Assembly: GCA_015680685.1 (NCBI GenBank)
Contig: MNCI01008582.1
Location: forward strand, 393,665-457,664
Length of the DNA stretch: 64,000 nt
Reading direction: 5' to 3'
Origin: Gnetum montanum
Lineage: Eukaryota > Streptophyta > Gnetopsida > Gnetales > Gnetaceae
The first letter of the stretch is position 1. Every line of letters begins with the position of its first letter. Both the position numbers and the translations under genes were made by a program. The notes beneath the pieces were generated by a model. The model worked only from the letters and a program-made list of their open reading frames with translations, was not told the DNA's origin and searched no databases. This document shows, piece after piece, positions 22,969-34,257 of the stretch.

Positions 22969-24773
22969 TGTAACACCCCAATATTTAAAACCTAGAACCT
23001 TTGCTTTACTATTTATTTGCATATGCTTGGTTCATTAGTATAAGGTCTTATTTTAATATAATATGGGATGCTGGAATCTAAAATAATTATAATATAGGTA
23101 CACCCCAAGATATATTGTCCAATTAGAACTTTATAACTCAACATTACCTACCAAAATCAAAAATCAAACTCAATATATAATATGATCTAATATTATATTG
23201 TATATTGCTAGTAATTTATACTAATATATTGTAATATCCTTCTTTTATGCTTATTGAGAATAAAACTTCAGGTCTCTTGGATTGAATGATATTTGTTATA
23301 TGCTTATGGTTATGCATCTTGAGGTTTTGAATCCTTGACTCTTTACATATATGTATTTTGATACATTGGTATTTTATTATTCTTTTTATAACATCTCATC
23401 CCTTGTTAAAGGTTGAGTTGTACTATATTAATAATGTAATTAATATTCAAATGAAAGGGTGCCTCATTATGAAGACTTATGGAGCTAACAATGGTGGGAG
23501 CCATGTGAAGCAAGACAAGAAGGGATTGATCGCCTCTTTGATCTTGTGGCCTAATTGTGGTGGCAATGCTAGATTGCCTCTAAGAGTCCTAAGTATTATA
23601 GGAAGATAACCCCCAAGGTCATTTGATAGTATATCCAAATAATTTCATTAGTTAAGTCTACTATTTTTTTCTCCTATTAATTCGAAGTGCCAGTTCTTTC
23701 ATCTCTCATGTGCATTTATTGAGTTATTCATGGAAATATATGATGATTATATGAAATGAACAAACCTAATTATTGACATCCAAGAATGATATGTCACACT
23801 TTTATTCTTTTGAATTTATTTTCTAATTATTTACTAACTCTTGTTGCTTTTAAGATAGACACATTGGATGAATGCTGGTGATCCATTACTGGTAATTTTT
23901 ATTTATTCAATTCATATATTTATATTGTTTTGAAGTCTTTGGAATATAATATAAGAACATGATCTAAAGGCATGTTATATATTTAATTAGGATTTACTTC
24001 AGTTGTTTTCTTATTTTATCTTTGGGTATTAAAACCCCATTCTTGGGCTATGTGGGCTTATTCTAATATTTCTTAGTGACTTAAACCCATGACATAGCTA
24101 TTAATGGACCATTTGAACCCTTTTATGCATACATGTGACTAGATCTTAGAATCAAATTGCTATTCTTAAAATTGCCCAAACCCTATTTTATGTTGGCATC
24201 AATAGTGCATCTCTCTCTCTCTCTCTCTCTACACCCACACCCACACCCACACACACAAAAAGTCAAGTTAATGATAATGATTATTTTTTTTAATAGCATT
24301 CTTTGCATCATGGCCCCCAATTTCCAATCTTGTTCCAAGGAGCTTCAAGATGGTTTCTTCTCTTCCAACCCTTCTTACATGTGTCTCATGCAAAGCTTAC
24401 ACGATGCTTTGGAAGTAATCAAAAAGAAGCTAAACGAAGAATTAACAGTAGATGAAAAGATTATTCCTTTAGGTATTTCATTTCATGTTTTGGCAACTAA
24501 ATAGATTTTATATTTTGGCTATGAATATGGATTTTTCCATGGAACTCTAGTGTAATTATGTAATGAGGCCTAAAAAGTACTAATGTGCTTAATGTGAACT
24601 TTGAGTGGTTTCCAAGTTGTTAAGCTTTCTATGTTAATACATATCCTTATATGATTTGATAAGTGTTTAAAGTGCTTAAGGATTTATTAAGTGGTTAATT
24701 TTACTCTTCACATACCTCATGGATGGTTAAGTTTAATTAATTTTTTAAGTATGGTATTTGGGGGTGTGACATG
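22969..24773 (+). repeat. Probable solo LTR (Ty3/gypsy chromovirus type)
   Basis: 1,805 bp bounded by TGTAACACCCC on the left and GGGGGTGTGACA on the right. This near-perfect terminal inversion is of the TGT.ACACC type, common in long Tekay/Del-like LTRs. No internal coding domain and no second LTR are seen. Flanking 5-mers (TGTGG and TGAAG) agree at only 3 of 5 positions, so the duplication is eroded or the borders are slightly off. The strand is arbitrary. Confidence 0.45.
24210..24256. repeat. (TC)n then (CACACC)n-like microsatellite
   Basis: A run of about ten CT dinucleotides followed by ACACCC units, inside the probable solo LTR. Confidence 0.9.
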
Positions 24774-25620
24774 AAGTTTTTTTCTTTTTTGGCTTAAATA
24801 GGCAAACTTAGGATCTCTGAATTAGGATTGGAAAATAAAATCTAAATGTACTTCTTCAAGAAGTCATGTTTAGCTAGTCAAAAAAACACCTTACATGTCT
24901 TTTCACAATGGTTTGTCATCCTTACCAAATGATCATTTGATGGAGCATAATTAATGAATTGAACAAACACATAAAATATATTTTTTTGAAAAACAAGGAA
25001 GATACCACTTTGTTCAACATTAATTAGAGAGATAGAGATTTGCAAATCTTTAACTTTCTTCAAATTTTAATTTTGAACTTTTTCAAAACCATGATAATTG
25101 AGAGTATATTAATAACTTGTGAGTGATTGAGAGTAAAATAATGGAGTGAATGTGAGTGGTTGAGTGAACTAAGAGTAGAAAATGATTAGGGAGAGTCTTA
25201 AATTTGTGGCCACAAGGCCTTTATTTGAGCATCATGCTTTAATCTTGAATCATCATCTCATCATCTAGTCATTACAATGTGATAAGAGCCTTCTACTTAT
25301 ATGATATCATAGGGATCTAATTACATGCATAGTGCTAAATTAATTTGTAATTAAGAATTGAAAAGTTAAGAGTTTTGAAAAGTATTTTTGGCCATTATCC
25401 TTTCCATATGCCCATCAAATACTTTACAAAATTAATTTTGGAAAGGCATGCACCTACATCTTCTTTCATGAAATTTAACTTTTTAATTAAAATGCAACAA
25501 CAAAGGAAACATTAAAAAACATTTTCTAAGGTTTATAAGGACCTTATTAATTAATTAATTAACTTTTCATTTTCTACCCTTATGTAGCCAACTTTTCCAA
25601 CACACTCAATTGAATACATT
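24774..25620. other. No gene seen, AT-rich
   Basis: No frame longer than about 60 codons and no recognised element border. 24880-25030 weakly resembles the repeat unit described at 25620-25880. Confidence 0.4.
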
Positions 25621-25880
25621 TTTATTAAGGGCTTGTCATCATCATTAGTTAGTTATTTAATGATAGATGATTATTGAATTGAATGAATGTAGTAAATGTA
25701 TGCTACCAAAGGACAACACAATTGTTCGCTCAATCAAATATATCTTTCATATACTTTGTCAAAGAGAATTCATCCATCATCAAATGACCAATTGATAAAG
25801 GATGATCGTTGAATTAAATGAACACATCAAATGCATTATACCAAAAATCAATAAATTGGAGCACTAAATCAAAAGCGTCT
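25620..25880. repeat. Degenerate tandem repeat, left part
   Basis: Diverged units sharing words such as GATGAT..TTGAATTAAATGAA, CATCAAATG and TTTTGTCAAAG. Similar units occur at 33340-33720, on the other side of the minus-strand LTR element. This suggests an older repeat array that later insertions split. Confidence 0.4.
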
Positions 25881-26089
25881 AATTGATTGGTCATGTTTGA
25901 TTTTAGTGTGTCAAAGAATGGAGAAACATATTTGTATGGTTGTATGCATGCCTAGTTCAAACAAAAGATATATGATGCTAGCATAAGATCAAAGAAGTTG
26001 GTTCGATAAAGAAGGATTAGAGATCAAATTATTTCAATGACATTGCTAAAGTTCTAAGTTAGAATGAAAGCTCAATTGAGGAGTCTAGG

Positions 26090-26420
26090 ATTGAAAAGGT
26101 CAAGCATCATCTTTTCCCAATTCCAAATGCAAAGAGGACATCCAAGCCAAGAATAAGCAAATATGCAAGCTCCATCTTCCACCCAGAATGGATATCCCAG
26201 GCTTTATGGTGAATGTCTAAGATGGAGAACATCCAAGCTTGAAGGGTGAACATCCAAGATGGTGACATCCCAACCCAAGAGTGGATGTCCCACTAGAATT
26301 AAACCAACTCTCAAGGGGGATGTCCCAATGTCCCAATCATCCCACCTAAGTCATAGCATTTGCAATGTCAACATCCAAGCCTCGAATGGAATGTTCCAAG
26401 TAACCATTGGAAGAAATAAA
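26090..26420. repeat. Short-period degenerate repeat (GGATGTCCCA / AACATCCAAGC)
   Basis: Words AACATCCAAG, GACATCCCAA and GGATGTCCC recur every 20-40 bp. The surrounding 25900-27030 has the feel of a copia LTR with internal repeats, comparable to the AGACATCT words at 8880-9020 and 11395-11530, but no borders were found. Confidence 0.4.
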
Positions 26421-27030
26421 AAAGTCATTTCTAATCATTTTGCAAACTCCAATTCTTCACAAGACACTTTCTTAGGCGCAAAAGTTATTAAAGTGCGTGC
26501 CCAAATCTTCAACAAAATAAGTAACCAAGGCAAGCAATGGTTTATCACATTGGAAGCTTGAGCAAGGGTTTACATTGCATAAAGAGTTGGAAGATTGGAA
26601 GCTGGTTTGAAAGTTGCACCATCACTACTACATCATTCTCCCAAGGCTTGAGTGATTATTGACATGCCTTAATTGGATCCATTGTTCCATATCATTTATT
26701 CAATCATTTGAGTGATTTGTTTCTAGGGCTTGCTGCATGAGTGCCCTAGTGTGAGCATAACTTGCATAAATTTGATTTGGAGAATCATCTCTCCTACACT
26801 CCACACTTTGTGGTAATTCTTGAAAGCTCTACAAAGTGTACATTGCAAAGATTGTGTAGCATCTAAGGACCCACCACAATGGTATCCTTAACCACAACTT
26901 AAACTTCAAATGGATTTTAAAGTGGTAAGCTTTACCACACACATTAGTGAGTGCATTCCATTTGTGAATACACATCTCACCTTTTGTTGAAGGCTTGTAA
27001 TTCCCCCACCTAATGAAAAATCATTGATGA

Positions 27031-27613
27031 TGTAACAACGTTGCCCCGACATTCCCCAACACCCCAAGGAATTCACGAAGATCCAATGGATCTAGGGTGG
27101 AAGACCTAGGGAATATGCCTCAAGCAAGCAAGCATCTCAGAGTGAGTGCAAGCAGAAGCACAGCTTCTTAATGTACATGACCACACACCTCATTGAGGGT
27201 AACCAAACTACAAAACGAGAACCAAGCAAACAAGCACACACACAACCTTGTAGACCACATTGGTGGAAGGGGAGACAATGCACCCACAAGGGAAGGTGCC
27301 TCACCCCTAGATCCCTCACAATCTGGTACAAGGTGTGGCCTAGCACCGCACCAAAACTATCCAGTCTTGGCTGCCTACATATCTACAACCGTCATAGAAT
27401 CAAGGCCATGTAGTCCTCCACGAAGAAGAGGGGGAATGAAGAGGACTTAGAAGAGAGTGCAACAGGAGGATGTCCTATTGCTAGCTTGGTACCACCAAGC
27501 CGAGGTGGGTTTTGTAACACTTAAGAGCCACCCAAGGGCACCTCAGAGTGTTCCATGGCCCCCGAACCATGGGGAGAGCCCAAGAGAACCACCATTTTGG
27601 GACATCTCTCACA
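27031..27613 (-). repeat. 3' LTR (minus-strand element)
   Basis: 583 bp. On the plus strand it begins TGTAACAACG and ends CTCTCACA. About nine tenths identical by eye to the copy at 32644. Confidence 0.85.
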
Positions 27614-27627
27614 ATCCTCCCCCACAC
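27614..27627 (-). promoter_or_regulatory. Polypurine tract
   Basis: Plus-strand ATCCTCCCCCACAC, that is GTGTGGGGGAGGAT on the minus strand, directly beside the 3' LTR. Confidence 0.65.
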
Positions 27628-30600
27628 AAAGAAGCGATGTCCTCAGAACAGAGCCTAGGATAGCTTCGAGTGTACACTTCTAAATGGATTCGGAACTCCG
27701 TTAACTCCGGGGATCCGTCAACTCCTTAGATGCCAAGCTTGAAGAAAGGTACCAACCCCAACACCTGATACATCCTTCCATCCAATGCCTTGCATGAAAC
27801 GCAAGGGCAAGTAGAGGAAGCCCAAGACTTCCCTTCTCTATACAAGCAGGAGAGTCCAACCCAAAGGGCCAACATCTCTAAGGCGTCCCCTAGATCCGTC
27901 CCTTCTGAGGGTCTAGAGACATATCTTCTTATGTAAACCACCCATACTTATGCAAGAAGACAGCTCCTCTTCCACAAGTCCCACCGAGTTCCTCTGTGAA
28001 TGGCATCTCAGCACCCATTTTTTTAAGGCTCACCAGGGCCACTACCCATGGTGAGGGATTTGGGAACATCACACCAAGAGGGAGGACATGCTCCAAAGAG
28101 CCATGTCTCCGCAAGCAACTCATGCTTGCCAGAACTCCATGTTCTGCTACTCACACCGAGACCCATGGGGTCTCACCAATGCAACCATCTAAGCACTAAT
28201 TCCACATGCATCAATACCATGCGCATTCTTTTTTTTTCTCATCATATTTGTTCAAGCTGGCATGAAGGACATCAACATGTTCACCCTTACAAACAAGGTA
28301 CAAGAATAAATCTTTGAGCTTGACCTTGCCGTCTCCAAACACCAGCATCGCATGCCTCAATTCATCATTCCATAGTATTCCAACGAGAGAGAAGATCCAA
28401 AAATCTATTTGGAAGCTTCTCCAGGAGACTAGCATACAACAAGCCCCCACAATCATCAACACCTCTTATGATTATCCAACATCGAGAATACCTGCTCAAA
28501 TGTTAGAACAAGTGGAGGGTCAATTGGGCAACCAACCCCATGACAATCCTCCATCACCTATCTCATATCAGTCATAAGCACATCATCGAACGCAACCATA
28601 ATATCCCATTCATGGAGAAGGATCACCCACATTTGCCACATGCAAGCTATCCATCAACTCCAAGTTATGGGACAAGCACCATTTTCTAAACACAAGGTCC
28701 ATGAACAAATATAGAGTCACCTCAGAGAGTAACCAGATCATGAATTCTCCAAGGAACATCAACATTCTCAAAATTTGCATTTCCCCACTATATCAAGAAC
28801 AACTGCCAATCTCACGATCAACACCGTTTAATAGATTTTGCACTTGTAGGAAGGATCCTCTTTGGGAGGTTTCTTCCATAGGTAAGTATAGCAGCCCAAC
28901 TACACCTTACCCATCATACACGCCTAAGTAGTCAATATAGCCAATAGAACCATATTGTGGAACTGTCACCAACTGAGGGAAGACATGGGTTCACAAGTCT
29001 TACCCAAATTCAATTTTCACCTTGAGAACAACTCGAGACACCAAGCATTTTTGTTTCATCTTGGGAGATCTGGGTTTTGTTTCATACATCCCAATCAAGC
29101 CCATTTACATCAATTTGTGGTGGACAAGGCCGCACCACTACCTATTATCATTCAACCCAAACAACAGACACAAGTCAACAACATCTTGCCCATAGGAGAA
29201 CTAGGTCCTCAAGATAGTTTTTACATGGAATGGGCTTTCATCAACATCATTTACAACTCAAACACAACGATTCATCCCCGAAGGGTTTACAATAAGGATG
29301 GTCTACCAGAGAACCCCAACAAGGAAGTTCCTCTGAAGCCCCCAAAACTGAGTACACAATATCATGCCTTGCTTACACGAAGAGCAATATGTATCTCTAA
29401 TTTACATCAACAACACGACCTCACAAATGAGGTTTCATGAATTTCACCAGGGTAACAACATTCTATCTCTGAGAACAAGCCCCACGAGTTCATGAATATG
29501 GGACCACAGCTAGGAACAAGTCCCAAACATCAACTGCTTATAGGAGACAACCGTCTCAATACCACCTGCCTTATTATTTCAAATTGAAGAGGGCATCTAT
29601 TGAGATGAAGAATGATCCCTCATAAAAGTAAGGATTCACCAAGTAATATCATGGTCAACTCTGCTATCCCACCAAGGAGGTGAGAACACCAACATGAATT
29701 AACGTCACACCAGAGACATGGGACAATACATAAGCGAGGGACTATGTAATACATCAGTGTAAATAAGGGACAAGTACACGGGAAAATTCAGCAAGACACC
29801 ATAGCCTATTAGGCACAACGAGTCCCCTATCATGGAATCGCACCATAGACAATGAAGGCACCAATCAGTCCCAATCTATGAGAGTGCATCCTAGCTCTCC
29901 AAAGCACCAGAAGCAATTTGTCACGAGAGCCCACCAACATGCACAAATCATTAGAAGCCCACAAACATGAAAGCATCAGCTCAAGTCTTTTGGGCACATT
30001 CAAGCCCACCAAGCAAGGCCACCAAGAGAAATCACAATTTCTATATCTATAACATCATTTATCCAAGGATGGACCACCATCCCATCGTTTGGACAACTAC
30101 CCCACGATCACCTCCAACATGGAAGAGCAAGTCTAGGTGCCACTACCCAGAATTCTACTCAAATCCACCTTTAGACATCACATTGATTTGAAGTTCAGTC
30201 ACTATCAATCATCTATGGACAAGATCTTTGTCAGTCCATGAACACAAGAGAATGTGTTCCCAAGATTTGTCCCATCTCAAGGACGTTCACCAAGCATACA
30301 CCATCCAGGCACGCCAACATCATCAAGAACACATGGCAGCAGTTCACGAGCATAATGGGCAAGGACATGCCCTGGTCCATTCGTTACAACATCGTATCAC
30401 AACTGAAGCATTTCTCATGAGGTTTTCAGCAGAATCATACATCAAGGCACAAAGGCCATTTACAACATATAGCAAGGGCACTTTAAAACAAGCACCAGGA
30501 AAATACCATACATCAAGCTTGGCCTTGTCACAGTGTGTGGCATAGGCCTACAACCAGGAGACAACTGAGTCACATAGGCAATACATCCAGCACTTGTGTG

Positions 30601-31354
30601 TGCATACAACTAGATCGAGAATATCACAAGGATACCTTTCACACACCTGAGGATCGGATTACATTCATATAGGGGAACATACATGGTATTTGGGAATGCT
30701 ACCCAAGCCTAAAAGGTTGTAGGACAAACTACCCAAACCCTTCCTAGGCTGGAAGATTTAGGCCACCAAGAGCATACCATGAAGAACCATGTTGTTTTGA
30801 GAAAAACCTGTCTTTGTCACGAAGCATAAACGATCATCTGTCATTGCACCACTGTCTCAAAAGATACATGATCTACCGTCGCACTGAACCCACTACACAG
30901 GTAACCTCGAATGAAAACAGTTCGAGACACGAACGCAACGATCGAATAACAAAACACACCAACTGAGTATCCACCATCCTGCCATAGTGGGACCTCATTG
31001 CATTGGCCACTCTTGGGCCATCAGTATCCGGCATGGCCAAGGATACCATTTCATGCCATCTGCTAGCCCAATATCTGTAGGGTCTAGGATAGATCACTGT
31101 CCTATGTTAGTGCACCCCCAACACTGAGAGGCAAACAAATCATGATGTACCTGCTAATCCATCACAACCAAGGTACTGATAAATCCACAACCCAATGTTG
31201 GGATTCTGAGACCAAATAATCAATTCATGAAGGTCTCAGGAGCACATATCTTCCCCATAGACATAGTGCTCATAGAATCAACTAAGGTCACCACTAGCTG
31301 CATCTTTGTACTTGTGCTACCTACAAACACTGAGACACAAGCTCAGAAACATAG
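27628..31354 (-). other. Non-coding interior of the LARD-like element
   Basis: The plus strand is rich in A and C, and this strand bias keeps chance frames open (the longest is 161 codons at 28955-29440). None of these frames shows a known domain, and none is conserved-looking. I treat them as non-coding. Confidence 0.5.
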
Positions 31355-32105
31355 NNNNNNNNNNNNNNNNNNNNNNNNNNNNNNNNNNNNNNNNNNNNNN
31401 NNNNNNNNNNNNNNNNNNNNNNNNNNNNNNNNNNNNNNNNNNNNNNNNNNNNNNNNNNNNNNNNNNNNNNNNNNNNNNNNNNNNNNNNNNNNNNNNNNNN
31501 NNNNNNNNNNNNNNNNNNNNNNNNNNNNNNNNNNNNNNNNNNNNNNNNNNNNNNNNNNNNNNNNNNNNNNNNNNNNNNNNNNNNNNNNNNNNNNNNNNNN
31601 NNNNNNNNNNNNNNNNNNNNNNNNNNNNNNNNNNNNNNNNNNNNNNNNNNNNNNNNNNNNNNNNNNNNNNNNNNNNNNNNNNNNNNNNNNNNNNNNNNNN
31701 NNNNNNNNNNNNNNNNNNNNNNNNNNNNNNNNNNNNNNNNNNNNNNNNNNNNNNNNNNNNNNNNNNNNNNNNNNNNNNNNNNNNNNNNNNNNNNNNNNNN
31801 NNNNNNNNNNNNNNNNNNNNNNNNNNNNNNNNNNNNNNNNNNNNNNNNNNNNNNNNNNNNNNNNNNNNNNNNNNNNNNNNNNNNNNNNNNNNNNNNNNNN
31901 NNNNNNNNNNNNNNNNNNNNNNNNNNNNNNNNNNNNNNNNNNNNNNNNNNNNNNNNNNNNNNNNNNNNNNNNNNNNNNNNNNNNNNNNNNNNNNNNNNNN
32001 NNNNNNNNNNNNNNNNNNNNNNNNNNNNNNNNNNNNNNNNNNNNNNNNNNNNNNNNNNNNNNNNNNNNNNNNNNNNNNNNNNNNNNNNNNNNNNNNNNNN
32101 NNNNN
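31355..32105. other. Assembly gap (751 N)
   Basis: Run of unknown bases inside the LARD-like element. Any frame crossing it is an artefact. Confidence 1.
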
Positions 32106-32629
32106 TTTGTATTTTCCCATACTCACTATATCTAGGATGAGTGGGAGTGCCAAGGATATCATATCCTGCATGATTCAACAAATGCCATCTCGAAACATGT
32201 CATCTAGGTGGAAACCGAAGCAGAGACTCGGTCCGATTCATCCCAGATGAATCACTGGAGACCTGAGATGGGAGCTTCTTGAGCAACAAAATTCTTGAGT
32301 TGCCAATAGAACTCCTCTCAACCATATTGCATACAATCACAACTAGTCCAACCACAAGTAAACAAGTGGAGGACATCACCACAACACAATCGTTTATATC
32401 CCCACGAAGAGCAACATACATCAGTTGCTCATAATTTCTCATCTATCCCCTCAAGAAGAGCAGAGAACATTACCATCAGGAAACTCTTCCAAAATACATA
32501 AGGATATGACCCTAGATCGCCTAGGTATAGATCACCTAGGTATCAATCCGAAGGGACCATTAACCAAACAAGCTCAATGGAGTAACACAACCAAAGAGCA
32601 CAACCATATCACAACACAATTTCAAAAAC

Positions 32630-32641
32630 GTTCTGATACCA
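32630..32641 (-). promoter_or_regulatory. Primer binding site, initiator tRNA-Met type
   Basis: The minus strand reads TGGTATCAGAAC, 11 of 12 matches to the common plant primer site TGGTATCAGAGC. It lies 2 bp inside the LTR at 32644-33227 and fixes the element's orientation. Confidence 0.8.
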
Positions 32642-32643
32642 TC

Positions 32644-33227
32644 TGTAACAATGTTGCCCTGACATTGCCTAACACCCCAAGGAATTCACGAAGATCCAAT
32701 GGATCTGGGGCGAAAGACCTGGGGAATACGCCTCAAGCAAGCAAGCATCTCACGAGTGAGTGAAAGCAGAAGCACAGCTTCTTAACGTACATGACCACAC
32801 ACCTCATTGAGGGTAACCAAACTACAAAACGAAGACCAAGCAAACAAGCACACACACAACCTTATAGACCACATCGGTGGAAGGGGAGACGATGCACCTA
32901 CAAGGGAAGGTGTCTCACCCCTAGATCCCTCACGATCTAGTACAAGGTGTGGCTTGGCACCGCACCAAAACTATCCAATCTTGGCTGCCTACATATCTAC
33001 GATTGTCGTAGAATCAGGGCCATGTAGTTCTCCACGAAGAAAAGGGGGAATGAAGAGGACTTAGAAGAAAGTGCAACAAGAGGATGTCCTATTGCTAGCT
33101 TGGTACCACAAAGCCGAGGTGGGTTTTGTAACACTTGATAGCCACCCAAGGGCACCTTAGAGTGTTCCATGGCCCCCGAACCATGGGGAGAGCCCAAGAG
33201 AACCACCATTTTGGGACATCTCTCACA
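32644..33227 (-). repeat. 5' LTR (minus-strand element)
   Basis: 584 bp, pairs with 27031-27613. Starts TGTGAGAGATGTCCC and ends TTGTTACA when read on the minus strand. Confidence 0.85.
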
Positions 33228-33250
33228 AATGAACATACTTTATCAAGAGT

Positions 33251-33276
33251 TTTTTTTTTTCTCTCTCTCTCTCTCT
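33251..33276. repeat. T-tract and (CT)n microsatellite
   Basis: Ten T then about eight CT units, just outside the LARD-like element. Confidence 0.9.
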
Positions 33277-33339
33277 TTTTAAGGAAAGAAAGAAAAGTTA
33301 AATCACTCTAAAAAGTTCTCACAACTTTTGTCAAAGTTA

Positions 33340-33720
33340 TATCATTCTCATTAAGCTATTAAATTAAATAAATATATCAAATGTATTTTACCAAGAGAAT
33401 AAAAAAATAAATTTAAATACATGTTTTATCATAAGTTTGTTCTCCTTGTCAAATTAATATGATGATAGATGATTAACATTTTTAAGTTACTTAAACTTGC
33501 CCAATTTTTTGATAAAAATAAGTATACAAGGACGATTGATGAATTAAACAAATGCATTCAATGTATTTTACGAGGGAAAAATTGAATTACTCAATCAAAT
33601 ACATGTTTTGTCAAAGGTTTGTTCTTATCAGACTACTCTTTGATGAGAGATTTATGAATTTAAGGTACTCAAACGTGCCCAATTGTTGGATAAATCAATG
33701 AGATACCAACACGACTATAT
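33340..33720. repeat. Degenerate tandem repeat, right part
   Basis: Two diverged units about 180 bp apart (33355 and 33536) share AATTAAA.AAATG...TCAA.TGTATTTTAC and ATACATGTTTT.TC. They resemble 25620-25880. Confidence 0.5.
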
Positions 33721-34113
33721 AGAGACGAGTATTTACATTTTCACGAGAAAGAAAGTTCAAACCTTTGAAAACAAATGGAAAAATGAAAAATCAAATCTTA
33801 TTTAGGAAAAAATCATGTTAAACAATATGAATGAAAATGAATTGGAATCTTCAACCAGGTGCCAATAAAAAATTAAGCAACCCCGGAAGCCAAAATTCCG
33901 TGAAAAAAACGGTAATAGAGAAATAGAAATAACATTTTTGCTTTTACTCATGCACAATCAGAGATGATCCTGTTCCTTAAAGACAGTCACGAGTTCTTCA
34001 ATCATACGACCTAATACCTAAACCTAAAAATCAGACCAGACCAGCCTGCAATGTCATGTACATGACCTCACATCACATCAATGGACAATGTCTATTTTAT
34101 CGTATTTCTCGGT
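33721..34113. other. Downstream flank of the host gene
   Basis: Presumed 3' UTR and intergenic DNA of the minus-strand methyltransferase gene, which ends at 34114. No clear AATAAA signal on the minus strand close to the stop and no other gene. Confidence 0.4.
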
Positions 34114-34257
34114 CTACCTGCGTCTGACAACGTTATACGTCGGCACGCTCAGGTAAAATTTTGTGTTTTTAAAATCGTCCAAAAGCGGATTGTATCCATC
34201 TTTTGTTCTTGTCTTTGACGGAAGACCAAATTCTTGTATAAAATTCGCTGTTTCAAT
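34114..34257 (-). CDS. Methyltransferase terminal exon
   Basis: 144 nt with the TAG stop. Acceptor ATGCTGTTGCAG. Encodes IETANFIQEFGLPSK, then the strongly conserved DGYNPLLDDFKNTKFYLSVPT, and ends YNVVRRR. Confidence 0.85.
   Translation of the reverse strand: METANFIQEFGLPSKTRTKDGYNPLLDDFKNTKFYLSVPTYNVVRRR

Larger units (their letters stand above)
27031..33227 (-). mobile_element. LTR retrotransposon without recognisable coding domains (LARD-like)
   Basis: Two similar LTRs (27031-27613 and 32644-33227) enclose about 5 kb, including 751 N. Orientation is minus. A tRNA-Met-type primer site (TGGTATCAGAAC when read on the minus strand) sits 2 bp inside the right LTR, and a purine tract (GGGGGAGGAT on the minus strand) abuts the left LTR. 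Flanks GATGA (27026-27030) and AATGA (33228-33232) are a 4/5 target duplication. The interior has no gag, RT or integrase motif that I can find on either strand. This fits a large retrotransposon derivative, though the unsequenced gap could hide some coding sequence. Confidence 0.75.

Noticed and set aside
24157-24504. 115-codon frame within the probable solo LTR
   Set aside because: Its start covers a CT/ACACCC microsatellite, and nothing in the rest is recognisable.
28955-29440. 161-codon plus-strand frame inside the LARD-like element
   Set aside because: No recognised domain; the A/C-rich strand makes stop codons rare, and the element itself runs on the minus strand.
31227-32250. Long open frames across 31227-32250 on both strands
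   Set aside because: They consist almost entirely of the N gap (31355-32105) and carry no information.
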